Below, piece by piece: positions 18,411 through 26,652 of a stretch of DNA of 64,000 nt (position 1 is its first letter; every line of letters begins with the position of its first letter). A program made the position numbers and the translations under genes. The notes under the pieces were generated by a model, which saw only the letters and a program-made list of their open reading frames with translations, made no database searches and was not told the origin of the DNA. The DNA comes from Bacteroidota bacterium (GTDB taxonomy: Bacteria; Bacteroidota; Ignavibacteria; Ignavibacteriales; Ignavibacteriaceae): contig JAKAKL010000050.1 in the NCBI GenBank assembly GCA_021824565.1, forward strand, positions 62,001-126,000, in the 5' to 3' direction.

Positions 18411-19424
18411 TTATCTTGAAAGTGAAAGGAAAAAATTATCTATTTTTTCAAAAAGATAGTCTGAGGGATCAAAACCATTATTTCGAAGTTTTACCATTTC
18501 ACATATATCATTATCATTTAACACAATCAATAATTTACCATTTTCTCTTATTGCACCCTTAGTAGCTACAATACCATGCTTAGTAATTCCTTTCCTTGTT
18601 ATTATAAAGCCTACAGTTCTTTTGGCCTTTTCTAATAGGTATCTCTCAGTGGTAAAAATTTGAGCTTGAGTTATTTCTTCTGTATAATTTTTAAATTCAA
18701 ATAATATATACCTTGAACCCAACTCTTGAGCTAAAAAATCCCACAAGTATTTACCAGGAGTAACCCGACAGATTAAATCTTGGATATTAATCCCATCATC
18801 AGTTCTATTTTGTCTATGCCATCCATTTAAACTTTCGCTGAATAAGTATTTTAATATTTTTTCGATTAATAATTCATATTTTTTAAAGGCAATCCCAGGT
18901 TTTATCAATTTTAATTCTTTACAATAGTTTTCATGTTTTAATTGTATGTCACCCGTGAGTGTATTTTGTTTATTCTTGATTTTATTAATAATTTCCTCTT
19001 CCCCTTTAAGAACTTCTGGATAGTCGGATTCAATAATTTCTTTTAACCTAGATAATATATTTGTATTGCTAGCAGCTAAGGAAAACAAATCTGACCTATC
19101 AAAGATTGATAAATTAAACTCTGATTCTATCCATCCTCTTAACTCATAAGGCAATTTAGATGAAATAATAAGGATGGCTTCATATATTTTATGTTTTTTA
19201 ACTGAGTTAATAAAACTTACTACTGCAGTTTCTAATATTTTGGGAGAAATAAAATCTGACCTATAAAATTTTACTTCTACTGCAATTTTTCTTCTTGGAT
19301 CCTCAGTGCTTAAAATAAAATCAAATCCAATGTCGGCTGGGCCATTAAATTCTTGAATTGTAAAATGATTTAATTCTAAAATTTTTTTGCAAATTTGTTC
19401 AAATTCACTACCTTTTTGTACCAT
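18411..19424 (-). CDS. Protein with two PD-(D/E)XK nuclease-like domains, embedded in the hsd operon
   Basis: The 337-residue protein contains two restriction-endonuclease-like cores. The N-terminal one (about 5-110) is Mrr-like: FEQICKKILE, DIGFDFI (Asp 35) and AVEVKFY (Glu 50, Lys 52). The C-terminal one (about 185-320) has LWDFLAQ (Asp 229), YILFEFKNY (Glu 243, Lys 245) and a following Gln/Thr helix (QAQIFTTERYL), as in Mrr/HJR-type nucleases. Both keep the acidic and lysine residues needed for metal-dependent cleavage. It lies between hsdS and hsdR on the same strand, 9 bp before hsdR, so it is probably co-expressed with the type I system. I do not know a named family with this pairing. 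Possible roles are a second effector, a modified-DNA nuclease, or a regulator of restriction. Confidence 0.8.
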   Translation of the reverse strand: MVQKGSEFEQICKKILELNHFTIQEFNGPADIGFDFILSTEDPRRKIAVEVKFYRSDFISPKILETAVVSFINSVKKHKIYEAILIISSKLPYELRGWIESEFNLSIFDRSDLFSLAASNTNILSRLKEIIESDYPEVLKGEEEIINKIKNKQNTLTGDIQLKHENYCKELKLIKPGIAFKKYELLIEKILKYLFSESLNGWHRQNRTDDGINIQDLICRVTPGKYLWDFLAQELGSRYILFEFKNYTEEITQAQIFTTERYLLEKAKRTVGFIITRKGITKHGIVATKGAIRENGKLLIVLNDNDICEMVKLRNNGFDPSDYLFEKIDNFFLSLSR

Positions 19425-19520
19425 AAATGCCTCACACTTATTGAATTAAACTTTAGATTCCAATGCATATTAAGAATGATAAAACTATGGTTTTAATTGT
19501 TCATCTCCAGATTGCAAAAA

Positions 19521-20906
19521 TTAACTAACATTTGCCGAACCATTGGATGGGGGCTGCCAATTTCTTAAATCTATCTTACCGGTTACCGCAGATGTAATTA
19601 AGGAGGTGCGGTATTCTTTTAGTTTGTCGATTGCTTTGTTCACTTGTTCTGAAAGTTGAATAATGTTTCCTAGTTCTTTATCAAGAAATTCTGAAATACA
19701 TTTTTGTTCTTCAATTGGCGGTAAAAGAAATGGTAATGAACCAATAAATTCCCAACTTGCCCGCGGCATTTTTGAACCGAAGGTAGAGGAATTTACCACA
19801 TCAATAAACATATTAGACAATAAGTAATAACTCAGATATTTCGGTAGCACATTCGTTTTGCTTCTTAATACAAGTGCTTCTGTTGTACAGCATCCTTTTT
19901 CTTGGGCAAGAAGTACCTTAGCTAAATATGGTCTTAATTTGCCAAAAAGTACATCATCTTTTTTGAATATACTTGCGATACCCTCTGGAGAATATTCTGT
20001 TTCAATTTTCTTTCCAGTCCAAGATTCAATGTTTTCTAAACCAATATATGGTAATTCATTTTCGTCAGTTTCAATTTTATCATTATTTAAAAGGACTGAA
20101 AATCTTAATCTTTTCACTTTCCAATGTTCTGGGATATTGCCGAGCCAGAAAATACCAGAGGGTTTAAAGGTTACATTGTCTTTGCTGCCATGTGTTAACC
20201 CACCCCTTAATCCCCTCCCAGGAGGGGAAAGTTGCAGGCGACCGGTTACGGCGCTGGTAATAAGTGCGATGCGCTTTTCTTCGAGAAGCTTTAAGAGTTT
20301 TTCTTTCTTTTCTATAAGCGCGGCTATTTGTGAAGTTTTGTAATCGAGAAATTTTGCGATGGATTGCTGCTCTTCAATTGGAGGGAAGGCAACCAATTCA
20401 TTTAAATATTGCTGTGAATCAAGGTTTTGAATTCCAGTTGTTTGTTTTATTGATCTGTAATTTACATGAGAGCAGTATAAATGATAATTAAGATATGTTA
20501 AGAATCGGCTATCAAATCCGTTAGATATTGGCATACGCGAAATAAAATTTGATGAGACTGCAACTATCGGAAGAGTAAATTGAATAACGGTACCTACTAA
20601 TTGTTTTTCACCACCACCAGATTTTTCTAATAACAAATCGCCTTCTGATAATATTCTATCTTTTTTATCATTATCTTCAATTGACCGATAAGTTAAGCTG
20701 TCAGAATTAATTCTTAGGTTAGTTCTGTTAAAATCAGCAACACGAATACAGGCTATATCATTAATGCCTTCAGGATCTGATCCCCAAATACCATTTTTAC
20801 AGAATTTCACTGACCATTTTAATCTATCAATTACCCAATGCTGTGGCACAATATTTAGCCAGTCTACTTCGCTATTTTTATATGAAATATAATTTGAGTA
20901 ACTCAT
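19521..20906 (-). CDS. hsdS: Type I restriction-modification specificity subunit (HsdS)
   Basis: The protein has two target-recognition domains, each starting with the characteristic P-x-H-W element (IVPQHWVIDRLKW and NIPEHWKVKRLRF) and each ending in PPIEEQ plus a coiled-coil spacer that closes with LITSAVTG. This half-repeat build recognises a bipartite DNA site and bridges two HsdM subunits. The ATG at 20906 shares its A with the hsdM stop (TGATG), and I prefer it to a TTG one codon upstream. A palindromic GC-rich repeat is inserted in frame just after the first LITSAVTG (see 20198-20230). It lengthens the hinge between the two half-sites and might alter the spacing of the recognised sequence. 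Confidence 0.93.
   Translation of the reverse strand: MSYSNYISYKNSEVDWLNIVPQHWVIDRLKWSVKFCKNGIWGSDPEGINDIACIRVADFNRTNLRINSDSLTYRSIEDNDKKDRILSEGDLLLEKSGGGEKQLVGTVIQFTLPIVAVSSNFISRMPISNGFDSRFLTYLNYHLYCSHVNYRSIKQTTGIQNLDSQQYLNELVAFPPIEEQQSIAKFLDYKTSQIAALIEKKEKLLKLLEEKRIALITSAVTGRLQLSPPGRGLRGGLTHGSKDNVTFKPSGIFWLGNIPEHWKVKRLRFSVLLNNDKIETDENELPYIGLENIESWTGKKIETEYSPEGIASIFKKDDVLFGKLRPYLAKVLLAQEKGCCTTEALVLRSKTNVLPKYLSYYLLSNMFIDVVNSSTFGSKMPRASWEFIGSLPFLLPPIEEQKCISEFLDKELGNIIQLSEQVNKAIDKLKEYRTSLITSAVTGKIDLRNWQPPSNGSANVS
20198..20230. repeat. GC-rich palindromic repeat inserted in frame in hsdS
   Basis: The core is a perfect 7-bp stem CCCCTCC-CA-GGAGGGG (20212-20227), followed on the coding strand by ATTAAGGGGTGGGTT. 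It encodes roughly SPPGRGLRGGL, a low-complexity stretch unlike the rest of HsdS. Similar CCCCTCC/GGAGGGG words are common dispersed repeats in Bacteroidota-type genomes, and a longer relative in style occurs at 58564-58688. Confidence 0.65.
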
Positions 20907-23065
20907 CAAACTATTTCCTTTAACATATCCAAAATATCAGCTTCAATCCCTTTAATATCTTTTTCAATTTCTTCTAATTCACGCGGTGGCTTGTAAATAT
21001 AAAAATGGCGGTTGATTGGGATTTCGTATCCTATTTTTGTTTTGGAATAATCAATCCAGGCGTCCGGCACATGCGGCAGAACCTCTTTTTTCATGTATTC
21101 TTCGCAGTAATCTTTAATAAGCGGGATAAGCTTATCCGGTTTGGATTTTTTGTCGTAGTCTAAAGGCAGAGGTAAAGGTAAAGAGATTGGAAGCGGTATA
21201 TTTTCGTAGTCCCGCAAATCCGGATCGGGTTCGGGATTGCCTTTGGAGTCGATGCAGATGTCTGCTGTTTCATCCTTTTCAGATAAGGCGGAGAGGATTG
21301 CTTTCTTGACCGGGCTTTCAATTTTTATAGAGTGTTGTTGAAGAGCATCATTTAATTCTTTTATGAATTCATCTCTGTTCTTAATCAGTCTGTTTGCATC
21401 GATTGTATGAATGGCTTCAATTATTTCTTTTTGAGAAGCTAAGCCTTTTTCTTCTTCCTCAATTCTTTGCATTTTATCCTTTTTCTTACTTGAAGCTAAA
21501 CTTTGAAATGCCGGCTCCTCCCAGAGCTTTTTAATACGGTCATCGGAAGCTTGAAAGTTTAATCGGAGAGGGCGTTCAACAGTTACTTTTATATAACCGA
21601 ATTCTTGATTGTTGAAAATCTTAGAGCAAACTGCGGATTCTTTTGTTCCGTTAAGACCGACTTGGGAAACATCATTAGGTTTATAATCTGCGTAAAGACG
21701 GGTTATCTCATCAATATGATCATTGCTTAGTTCATTTCTTTTATTGCCGAGACTTTTCTTCATCTTTTGAAAATGCTTTGTCGCATCAATTAGCTGCACT
21801 TTGCCTTTGCGTTCTTTGGGCTTACGATTGGACAGGAACCAGATGTATGTAAAGATGCCGGTATTATAAAAAAGCTGGTCGGGCAAAGCAACAATAGCAA
21901 CGAGCAAATCATTTTCAATAATCCATCTGCGGATATTGCTTTCACCGGAACCGGCGTCGCCAGTAAACAATGGCGAGCCGTTAAATACAATTGCAATCTT
22001 GGAACCTTCTTCGCCGCGCTTCATTTTAGAAATCATGTGAAGAAGAAAAAGAAGCGAGCCGTCATTTATGCGCGGCAGCCCGGGACCAAACCGACCATTG
22101 AAGCCAAGCTTTTCATGTTCCTTTTCAACTTCATCCTCTTCGGGTTTCCATTCAACACCGAAAGGAGGATTGGCAAGCATGTAGTGGAATGTTTTATCTT
22201 CGTGCCCGTCTTTAGTTTTGCCATCGCCAAGGGTATCACCGAAAGCAATGTTATCTACTTCTTCATCTTTAATTAAAAGATCAGAAGTGCATATTGCATA
22301 GGATTCATCATTGTATTCTTGTCCGAATAATACAAGTGTTGCATTAGGATTGTTCTCGCGGATATATTGTTCGGAAACAGATAACATGCCGCCGGTTCCA
22401 CACGCCGGATCGTAGATTGTTCTAATTATACCTTTCTTATAAATTACATCTTCATTAGTGTAAAGGATATGAGTCATCAATCTAATTACTTCGCGCGGAG
22501 TAAAGTGGTCTCCGGCTTCTTCATTGGCTTGCTCATTAAATTTACGGACAAGCTCTTCAAAGATTAAGCCCATCTGGATATTTGAAACTTTTGAAGGATG
22601 AAGATCAACTTCCGGATCGCAAAATTCTTTAATGATTAGATAAAGCCGGTTGGCATTATTTAACTTTTCAATTTCAGTTTCGAACTTGAAGTAATCAAAT
22701 ATTTCTTTAGCTTTCGGAGAAAATCCATTTATAAAATTTAATAGATTTTTTGCTATATGGTCGGGATCATCCAACAGCTTCGATAGATTATACTTGCTTA
22801 TGTTGTAAAGCGGCTGCTTTCTATTTTTAGTAGCGAATTTAGCAAGCGCTGAATGAAGAGCATTATCTTTTAATCCGCGTGCTTTTAGCTTTTCATATTG
22901 TTTGAGAACTTCGTCTTTATTTTCGGCAGTAACCAAATCAAGGCGGCGAAGCACCGTCATTGGCAGCATTACTTTTCTGTATTGAGGCGGCCTGTACGGA
23001 CCACGGAGCTTGTTTGCGATGTTGAAGATAAAAGAGACTAGGTTTTGGTGATTGTTATCTATCAT
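20906..23065 (-). CDS. hsdM: Type I restriction-modification DNA N6-adenine methyltransferase (HsdM)
   Basis: The 719-residue protein has the HsdM N-terminal helical domain (about 5-165), then an N6-adenine methyltransferase core with the SAM-binding motif DPACGTGGM (219-227) and the catalytic NPPF motif (299-302). A C-terminal extension of about 200 residues is longer than in short HsdM proteins. It contains an acidic, proline-rich linker (about 615-660) and a final helical segment. The GDHFTPREVIRLM motif is typical of the family. It methylates host DNA and forms the trimeric methylase with HsdS. It is the first gene of the five-gene operon that continues with hsdS, the PD-(D/E)XK protein, hsdR and the STAND gene. 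Confidence 0.95.
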   Translation of the reverse strand: MIDNNHQNLVSFIFNIANKLRGPYRPPQYRKVMLPMTVLRRLDLVTAENKDEVLKQYEKLKARGLKDNALHSALAKFATKNRKQPLYNISKYNLSKLLDDPDHIAKNLLNFINGFSPKAKEIFDYFKFETEIEKLNNANRLYLIIKEFCDPEVDLHPSKVSNIQMGLIFEELVRKFNEQANEEAGDHFTPREVIRLMTHILYTNEDVIYKKGIIRTIYDPACGTGGMLSVSEQYIRENNPNATLVLFGQEYNDESYAICTSDLLIKDEEVDNIAFGDTLGDGKTKDGHEDKTFHYMLANPPFGVEWKPEEDEVEKEHEKLGFNGRFGPGLPRINDGSLLFLLHMISKMKRGEEGSKIAIVFNGSPLFTGDAGSGESNIRRWIIENDLLVAIVALPDQLFYNTGIFTYIWFLSNRKPKERKGKVQLIDATKHFQKMKKSLGNKRNELSNDHIDEITRLYADYKPNDVSQVGLNGTKESAVCSKIFNNQEFGYIKVTVERPLRLNFQASDDRIKKLWEEPAFQSLASSKKKDKMQRIEEEEKGLASQKEIIEAIHTIDANRLIKNRDEFIKELNDALQQHSIKIESPVKKAILSALSEKDETADICIDSKGNPEPDPDLRDYENIPLPISLPLPLPLDYDKKSKPDKLIPLIKDYCEEYMKKEVLPHVPDAWIDYSKTKIGYEIPINRHFYIYKPPRELEEIEKDIKGIEADILDMLKEIV

Positions 23066-23689
23066 AATTAAAGATTATTGATGAATCCGGTGGATAAATT
23101 TTTTTTGAATGATGTATTCAAAGAAGTATGAAATGCTATTTGAGCAATAAGAATAAAACGAAAGGCTATTTCATTCATGGAAGATTGAATCCCCTTATAA
23201 AATCAAATATTTGTAAAGTAATCGTTTTTCATGGACTTATATTAAGAAAATTTTAGGAAAGGTGGAAATAATTTGCACTAAAACATCATAATATTTAAAA
23301 AGCGTTATTAATTTTATCCTAATTAATTTTGCATCAAAATAATTTCAAAGGGATAGAGTCAAACCTTCACAAGTAAGTTGATATATCGACTTTGGAATTC
23401 ATAATCTTTATTACTTTTACTTTTTGTTCTAAAAAAAATATTTTATGATTATATAATATTTGATAAACATAGAAAATTAGATATTAAATAATCTCTGGTT
23501 ATTTACAACATAAGCAAAATAATTTGTTTTCATAAACACACTAACAATACTTGTTGTACATGTTAAAATATAATTATTTAAAAAATAATCTATAAAATAT
23601 TTTAACTAAATTGACTTTTAATTTTTTCGTTTGGTGTACAAACTTCGTTTATTAAATTTGATTTATTATATATATAAATTGTTAGAGAT
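23066..23689. other. AT-rich divergent intergenic region between hsdM and the three-gene cassette
   Basis: This 624-bp stretch contains no plausible gene. It is very AT-rich and must hold the promoters for both divergent transcription units. An 18-bp imperfect palindrome, AAGTTGATATATCGACTT, at 23375-23392 is a possible operator for one of them. No other structured element was recognised. Confidence 0.5.
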
Positions 23690-24838
23690 ATGAAACCTTC
23701 AAAAATAATAGTTGACCAAGACTATCCTGGTGGCTCGAATGAAATGACATTTCTCCCAATTGGTGAAGTTGAGTTAGAATACAGGGTGGGACATTTTGGA
23801 CAACTTTTCCACCCGGATAAATTTAAGCTTATAAGCGATAATGATAATCTCCCATTATTTAATCCGGCAGGTTTTGGCAGAATTGTGAAAGATGTTGGAT
23901 CTAACGGTATATACTTTTTAAGATTAAGAAAATTCTATACAATAAAGGGATTTATACAGCCGGACAATATAAATATAGAATTTTATTACTCAGGGGATGA
24001 TTCTTTGATATTTGAATTTGACAATACCACTGATTCCGATATTATTACGTTAAAACTTGAATTGATAAACGATACTAAATTATTTAACAAAATGTATGAA
24101 CAGTGTAATAACATAAAATCACGAGTATTTATGCTTAATGAGCTTTTTAATCGCCAAGAATTAAAAAATGTTGAAACCAAATATAAAATTAATAACAGAG
24201 AACAAATTTTACCCGAAGAACCTAAAAATATTTTTAGGTTTATTAAAGAAAAATGGGAAATTGTTTTTGAGGGAGAGAAAGTCAGAATTCATAATAATAA
24301 TTTGAAAGGATTACTATATATTAATGCCTTATTAGAAAATGTTGGTTCTTCTGTTTCGACAATAAAAATGATTCCTAAAAAGTCAGATGCTTGCAAAGAT
24401 GATTATGAGCACGATGACGATCATGTTGAAATAACTAGAACATTAAATGCCCCAATTAAACTTTCTGATAAAAAAACTTTAAAAGATATTGATAAAGAAA
24501 TTGCTGATTTAAGAGATAGATTAGAAGAGATTAAATTAGATGATAGCTATTTTTTAAATGATGGGTTGCAATCTGAAGCGGAAACATTGAAGAAAACATT
24601 AAAGGCTCTAGAAGATTATAGAAGGTCAGTAACTGGTAAATCTGGTAAATTAAGAACAACAAAAACAGACGATGATTTAGCATATGATGCAGTGACTAAA
24701 GCAATAAAGACAGCCATTAAAAATATTAAAATAGAAAGCGAAACACTCGCGATACATTTACAAAATTCAATAAAACCATCCGGCGGTACCAGCCTAATTT
24801 ATAAACCAGAAAAAGAAAAGAACTGGATCTCTAAATAA
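23690..24838 (+). CDS. Uncharacterised protein with a C-terminal domain like that of large ATPase/regulator proteins
   Basis: The 382-residue soluble protein has no signal peptide. The N-terminal half (about 1-165) is beta-rich and unrecognised. From about 183 it follows a pattern I associate with the C-terminal end of AAA/LuxR-type ATPases of actinobacteria: W-E-I-x-F-E-G with a basic loop, then LKGLLYINALLENVG (205-219). Next comes a coiled segment (about 260-310, LKDIDKEIADLRDRLEEI), then a basic patch and AVTKAIKTAIKNI with a terminal SGGTSLIYKP. No ATPase motifs are present, so only the accessory domain is here. It is the first gene of a rightward three-gene cassette divergent from hsdM. 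Its function is unknown. Confidence 0.8.
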   Translation: MKPSKIIVDQDYPGGSNEMTFLPIGEVELEYRVGHFGQLFHPDKFKLISDNDNLPLFNPAGFGRIVKDVGSNGIYFLRLRKFYTIKGFIQPDNINIEFYYSGDDSLIFEFDNTTDSDIITLKLELINDTKLFNKMYEQCNNIKSRVFMLNELFNRQELKNVETKYKINNREQILPEEPKNIFRFIKEKWEIVFEGEKVRIHNNNLKGLLYINALLENVGSSVSTIKMIPKKSDACKDDYEHDDDHVEITRTLNAPIKLSDKKTLKDIDKEIADLRDRLEEIKLDDSYFLNDGLQSEAETLKKTLKALEDYRRSVTGKSGKLRTTKTDDDLAYDAVTKAIKTAIKNIKIESETLAIHLQNSIKPSGGTSLIYKPEKEKNWISK

Positions 24839-24954
24839 TTCTTTTATCCTTATTAAAAAACGCATCGAAATTCGACGCCAATTCATCGTGCATTAATGTT
24901 GAAGTGAAACATTAAGTTTCTTCAAATTATTCATTAATATAAGGAACCATTCAA

Positions 24955-25581
24955 ATGGTTGAAAATACAAGTAATGAAGAGCTGATTAGCTCTTCAAAAG
25001 TAGTACCTGAAACTTCAGAAAGTAATGGTACTAAAAAAGCAATTCTACATAATGTAGATGCTCGTAGAATATCTTCTTCTGTTCATGCATTATCCATGAA
25101 ACAGAAAAAACTTTCGCGTCTTTTAGACGAGAAGGAAGATCTTAAAAGAACTCTCGACAGAGGGTATTTTATCCTCTTTTTATCTGAAGGAAGTAAAACT
25201 CAGAAAAAACTTACTTCAGTAGATAGAATCTCAATAAAAGAAAAAATAAAGAATCTTGATATTGAGATTTTTGAGACACAGAACGATGCTCGGGATTTGA
25301 GAGAAGATGCAAGTCATCTCTTGAGAAAAAACATTCGAGTCCGTACAGATCAATTGAACAAGATGAAATTTGAGCGTAAGTTCGCTCAAATTTTTAAGTG
25401 CATGAAGAAAATTATTTCAAATGCAACAGGAAAAGATGGAAGTAGAATACCTAGTCCAGTTGATTCTCTGCAAAACTTTTTCTCTGAGCTTCCTAAGTCT
25501 CATCAACGAGACTTGGAAAGAAACGATAGACTTAAAGGAAAAGTCACAAATGAGGTAAAGGAATATATTTCCCTAAAGTAG
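24955..25581 (+). CDS. Uncharacterised coiled-coil protein
   Basis: The 208-residue protein is highly charged. A Ser/Thr/Glu-rich N-terminal tail (about 1-30) precedes a long helical coiled-coil region (about 40-140, with LSMKQKKLSRLLDEKEDLKR and LDIEIFETQNDARDLRED). A basic C-terminal part follows (KFERKFAQIFKCMKKI). No signal peptide, membrane helix or known motif was seen. The ATG follows an ATAAGGAACC ribosome-binding site. It is the middle gene of the cassette, 116 bp after the first gene. The coiled coil suggests a structural or partner-binding role, but no function can be assigned. Confidence 0.72.
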   Translation: MVENTSNEELISSSKVVPETSESNGTKKAILHNVDARRISSSVHALSMKQKKLSRLLDEKEDLKRTLDRGYFILFLSEGSKTQKKLTSVDRISIKEKIKNLDIEIFETQNDARDLREDASHLLRKNIRVRTDQLNKMKFERKFAQIFKCMKKIISNATGKDGSRIPSPVDSLQNFFSELPKSHQRDLERNDRLKGKVTNEVKEYISLK

Positions 25582-25593
25582 AAGTAGAATCTA

Positions 25594-25617
25594 GGGGCGG
25601 CAATTTTATGCCGCTCC
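25594..25617 (+). terminator. Hairpin between cassette genes 2 and 3, weak terminator or attenuator
   Basis: A 9-bp stem (GGGGCGGCA paired with TGCCGCTCC, one G-T pair) with a 6-nt loop lies 15 bp before the ATG of the next gene. It lacks a strong T-run, so it may tune read-through or translation rather than terminate fully. Confidence 0.5.
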
Positions 25618-25632
25618 TTCGTATAAATAAAA

Positions 25633-26139
25633 ATGACTAGTAAACTTAATCGAAAACGATTAGGAGAAAGTAATGTTGAAATATATGATCTAGGTATACG
25701 AAAATTCAAGCTTGAATCAGACAATCTGTATGTTTTTACAATTCGAACGTACGAGCTGGAATCTCTAAACATAAAAGATCTTCCTTTAGATCACAAATTT
25801 ATTTTTTGTGATACTTCAACTCTTTTGATCAATATAAGATCATCTGTTGAAAGACTGGATGAAGAATCATTTATGTTGACAATAGTTGAAACCAGCAAGT
25901 GTGCCGAATGGAATAACATGGAATCCGTGAATGATTATTTTATTTCACGGAAAGAAATGTTGTCAAAAAGACAAAAAGATGTGTTTGACCTTATACTTAA
26001 CAAAGCTTATTTTAATAATGATTTATTTCTTTTAGAATATCAATGTATATTAAAAGATAATCGTTTTATGAAAGCAATTAAGTATTCAAGTACTATACTT
26101 GATACAGTAAACTTAGCTTCAAATTATTTCAACAATTAA
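25633..26139 (+). CDS. Uncharacterised protein, third gene of the cassette
   Basis: The 168-residue soluble protein has an N-terminal beta-rich half (IYDLGIRKFKLESDNLYVFTIRTY, shown in two parts as IYDLGIRKFK and LYVFTIRTY) and a helical C-terminal half (about 100-165, SKRQKDVFDLILNKAYF and MKAIKYSSTIL). No known motif was seen. It follows a GC-rich hairpin by 15 bp and has no clear ribosome-binding site, so it may be translated at a low level or controlled by that hairpin. It is followed by a terminator-like hairpin. Function unknown. Confidence 0.68.
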   Translation: MTSKLNRKRLGESNVEIYDLGIRKFKLESDNLYVFTIRTYELESLNIKDLPLDHKFIFCDTSTLLINIRSSVERLDEESFMLTIVETSKCAEWNNMESVNDYFISRKEMLSKRQKDVFDLILNKAYFNNDLFLLEYQCILKDNRFMKAIKYSSTILDTVNLASNYFNN

Positions 26140-26175
26140 CTTCTCTTTTACAAAACATTGTGTTTGTACGAAAGC

Positions 26176-26202
26176 AAGGCCGGGGTATATTACTCCGGCT
26201 TT
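26176..26202 (+). terminator. Terminator-like hairpin after the three-gene cassette
   Basis: An 11-bp stem (AAGGCCGGGGT against ACTCCGGCTTT, two G-T pairs) with a 5-nt loop, 37 bp after the third gene. Only a short T-run follows. Confidence 0.6.
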
Positions 26203-26341
26203 GTGAATAAACTTCTAAAGAAGGAACTGAAACTACTTCAGTTTCTACTTCACTAAATTTATTTAAAAAAGTGAAGCCATAAGATTTTTAATTATAAGTA
26301 GTTATAGATATGAAAAATTTTACTATTTGAGGGGGTGTTCC

Positions 26342-26383
26342 TTTGTAATCAGCCGGTCGGCGGTTCAAATCCGTCCGCCAGCT
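26342..26383 (+). pseudogene. 3' half of tRNA-Thr(UGU), probable attachment-site scar
   Basis: From TTTGTAA (anticodon loop, anticodon TGT) the sequence gives the 3' anticodon strand TCAGC, a variable region, a T-arm (GGCGG, TTCAAAT, CCGTC) and the acceptor 3' strand CGCCAGC plus T. Everything 5' of the anticodon loop is unrelated. The expected partner GCTGGCG and D-arm are absent, so it cannot form a tRNA. Truncation exactly at the anticodon loop is the usual result of tyrosine-recombinase integration into a tRNA gene. It differs from the intact tRNA-Thr(CGU) about 1 kb downstream, so it is not a copy of that gene. Confidence 0.75.
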
Positions 26384-26387
26384 CAAG

Positions 26388-26423
26388 AAAAGCTCGTTCC
26401 GATTTAACGGTGCGGGCTTTTTT
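26388..26423 (+). terminator. Rho-independent terminator downstream of the tRNA fragment
   Basis: A 9-bp stem, AAAAGCTCG against CGGGCTTTT with one G-T pair, is followed by further T residues. It begins 5 bp after the tRNA fragment, as expected for the native terminator of a tRNA gene. Confidence 0.75.
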
Positions 26424-26652
26424 GTTTGCCGAAAATCCAATGTTCTGCCGACTTTTTGCGTCAAATTTCCGGTTCGTATCTTTACACGCTGAACAATAAA
26501 TTATTGAGATCCGCATTAAAAAAATTCAGTTGTACGCTTCATCTAAAATTAATAATGCCCCGATTTGCCGCAAGTAATATTTTTCCATGTACTTTAATAA
26601 ATATGTTTTGAAAGCCGCAATATGAACAATCTCTGCTTATAAGAATGATTCC

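Noticed and set aside
11505-26341. An integrase or recombinase gene for the island
   Set aside because: Every gene in the interval was inspected; only the broken IS3 transposase was found.
26342-26383. A complete tRNA or the end of a tmRNA
   Set aside because: There is no 5' acceptor strand or D-arm upstream, and no tmRNA 5' end or tag sequence. Only the 3' half of tRNA-Thr is present.
26426-26611. A 61-codon reading frame after the tRNA fragment
   Set aside because: No ribosome-binding site, odd composition, and it overlaps the end of the terminator region; probably chance.
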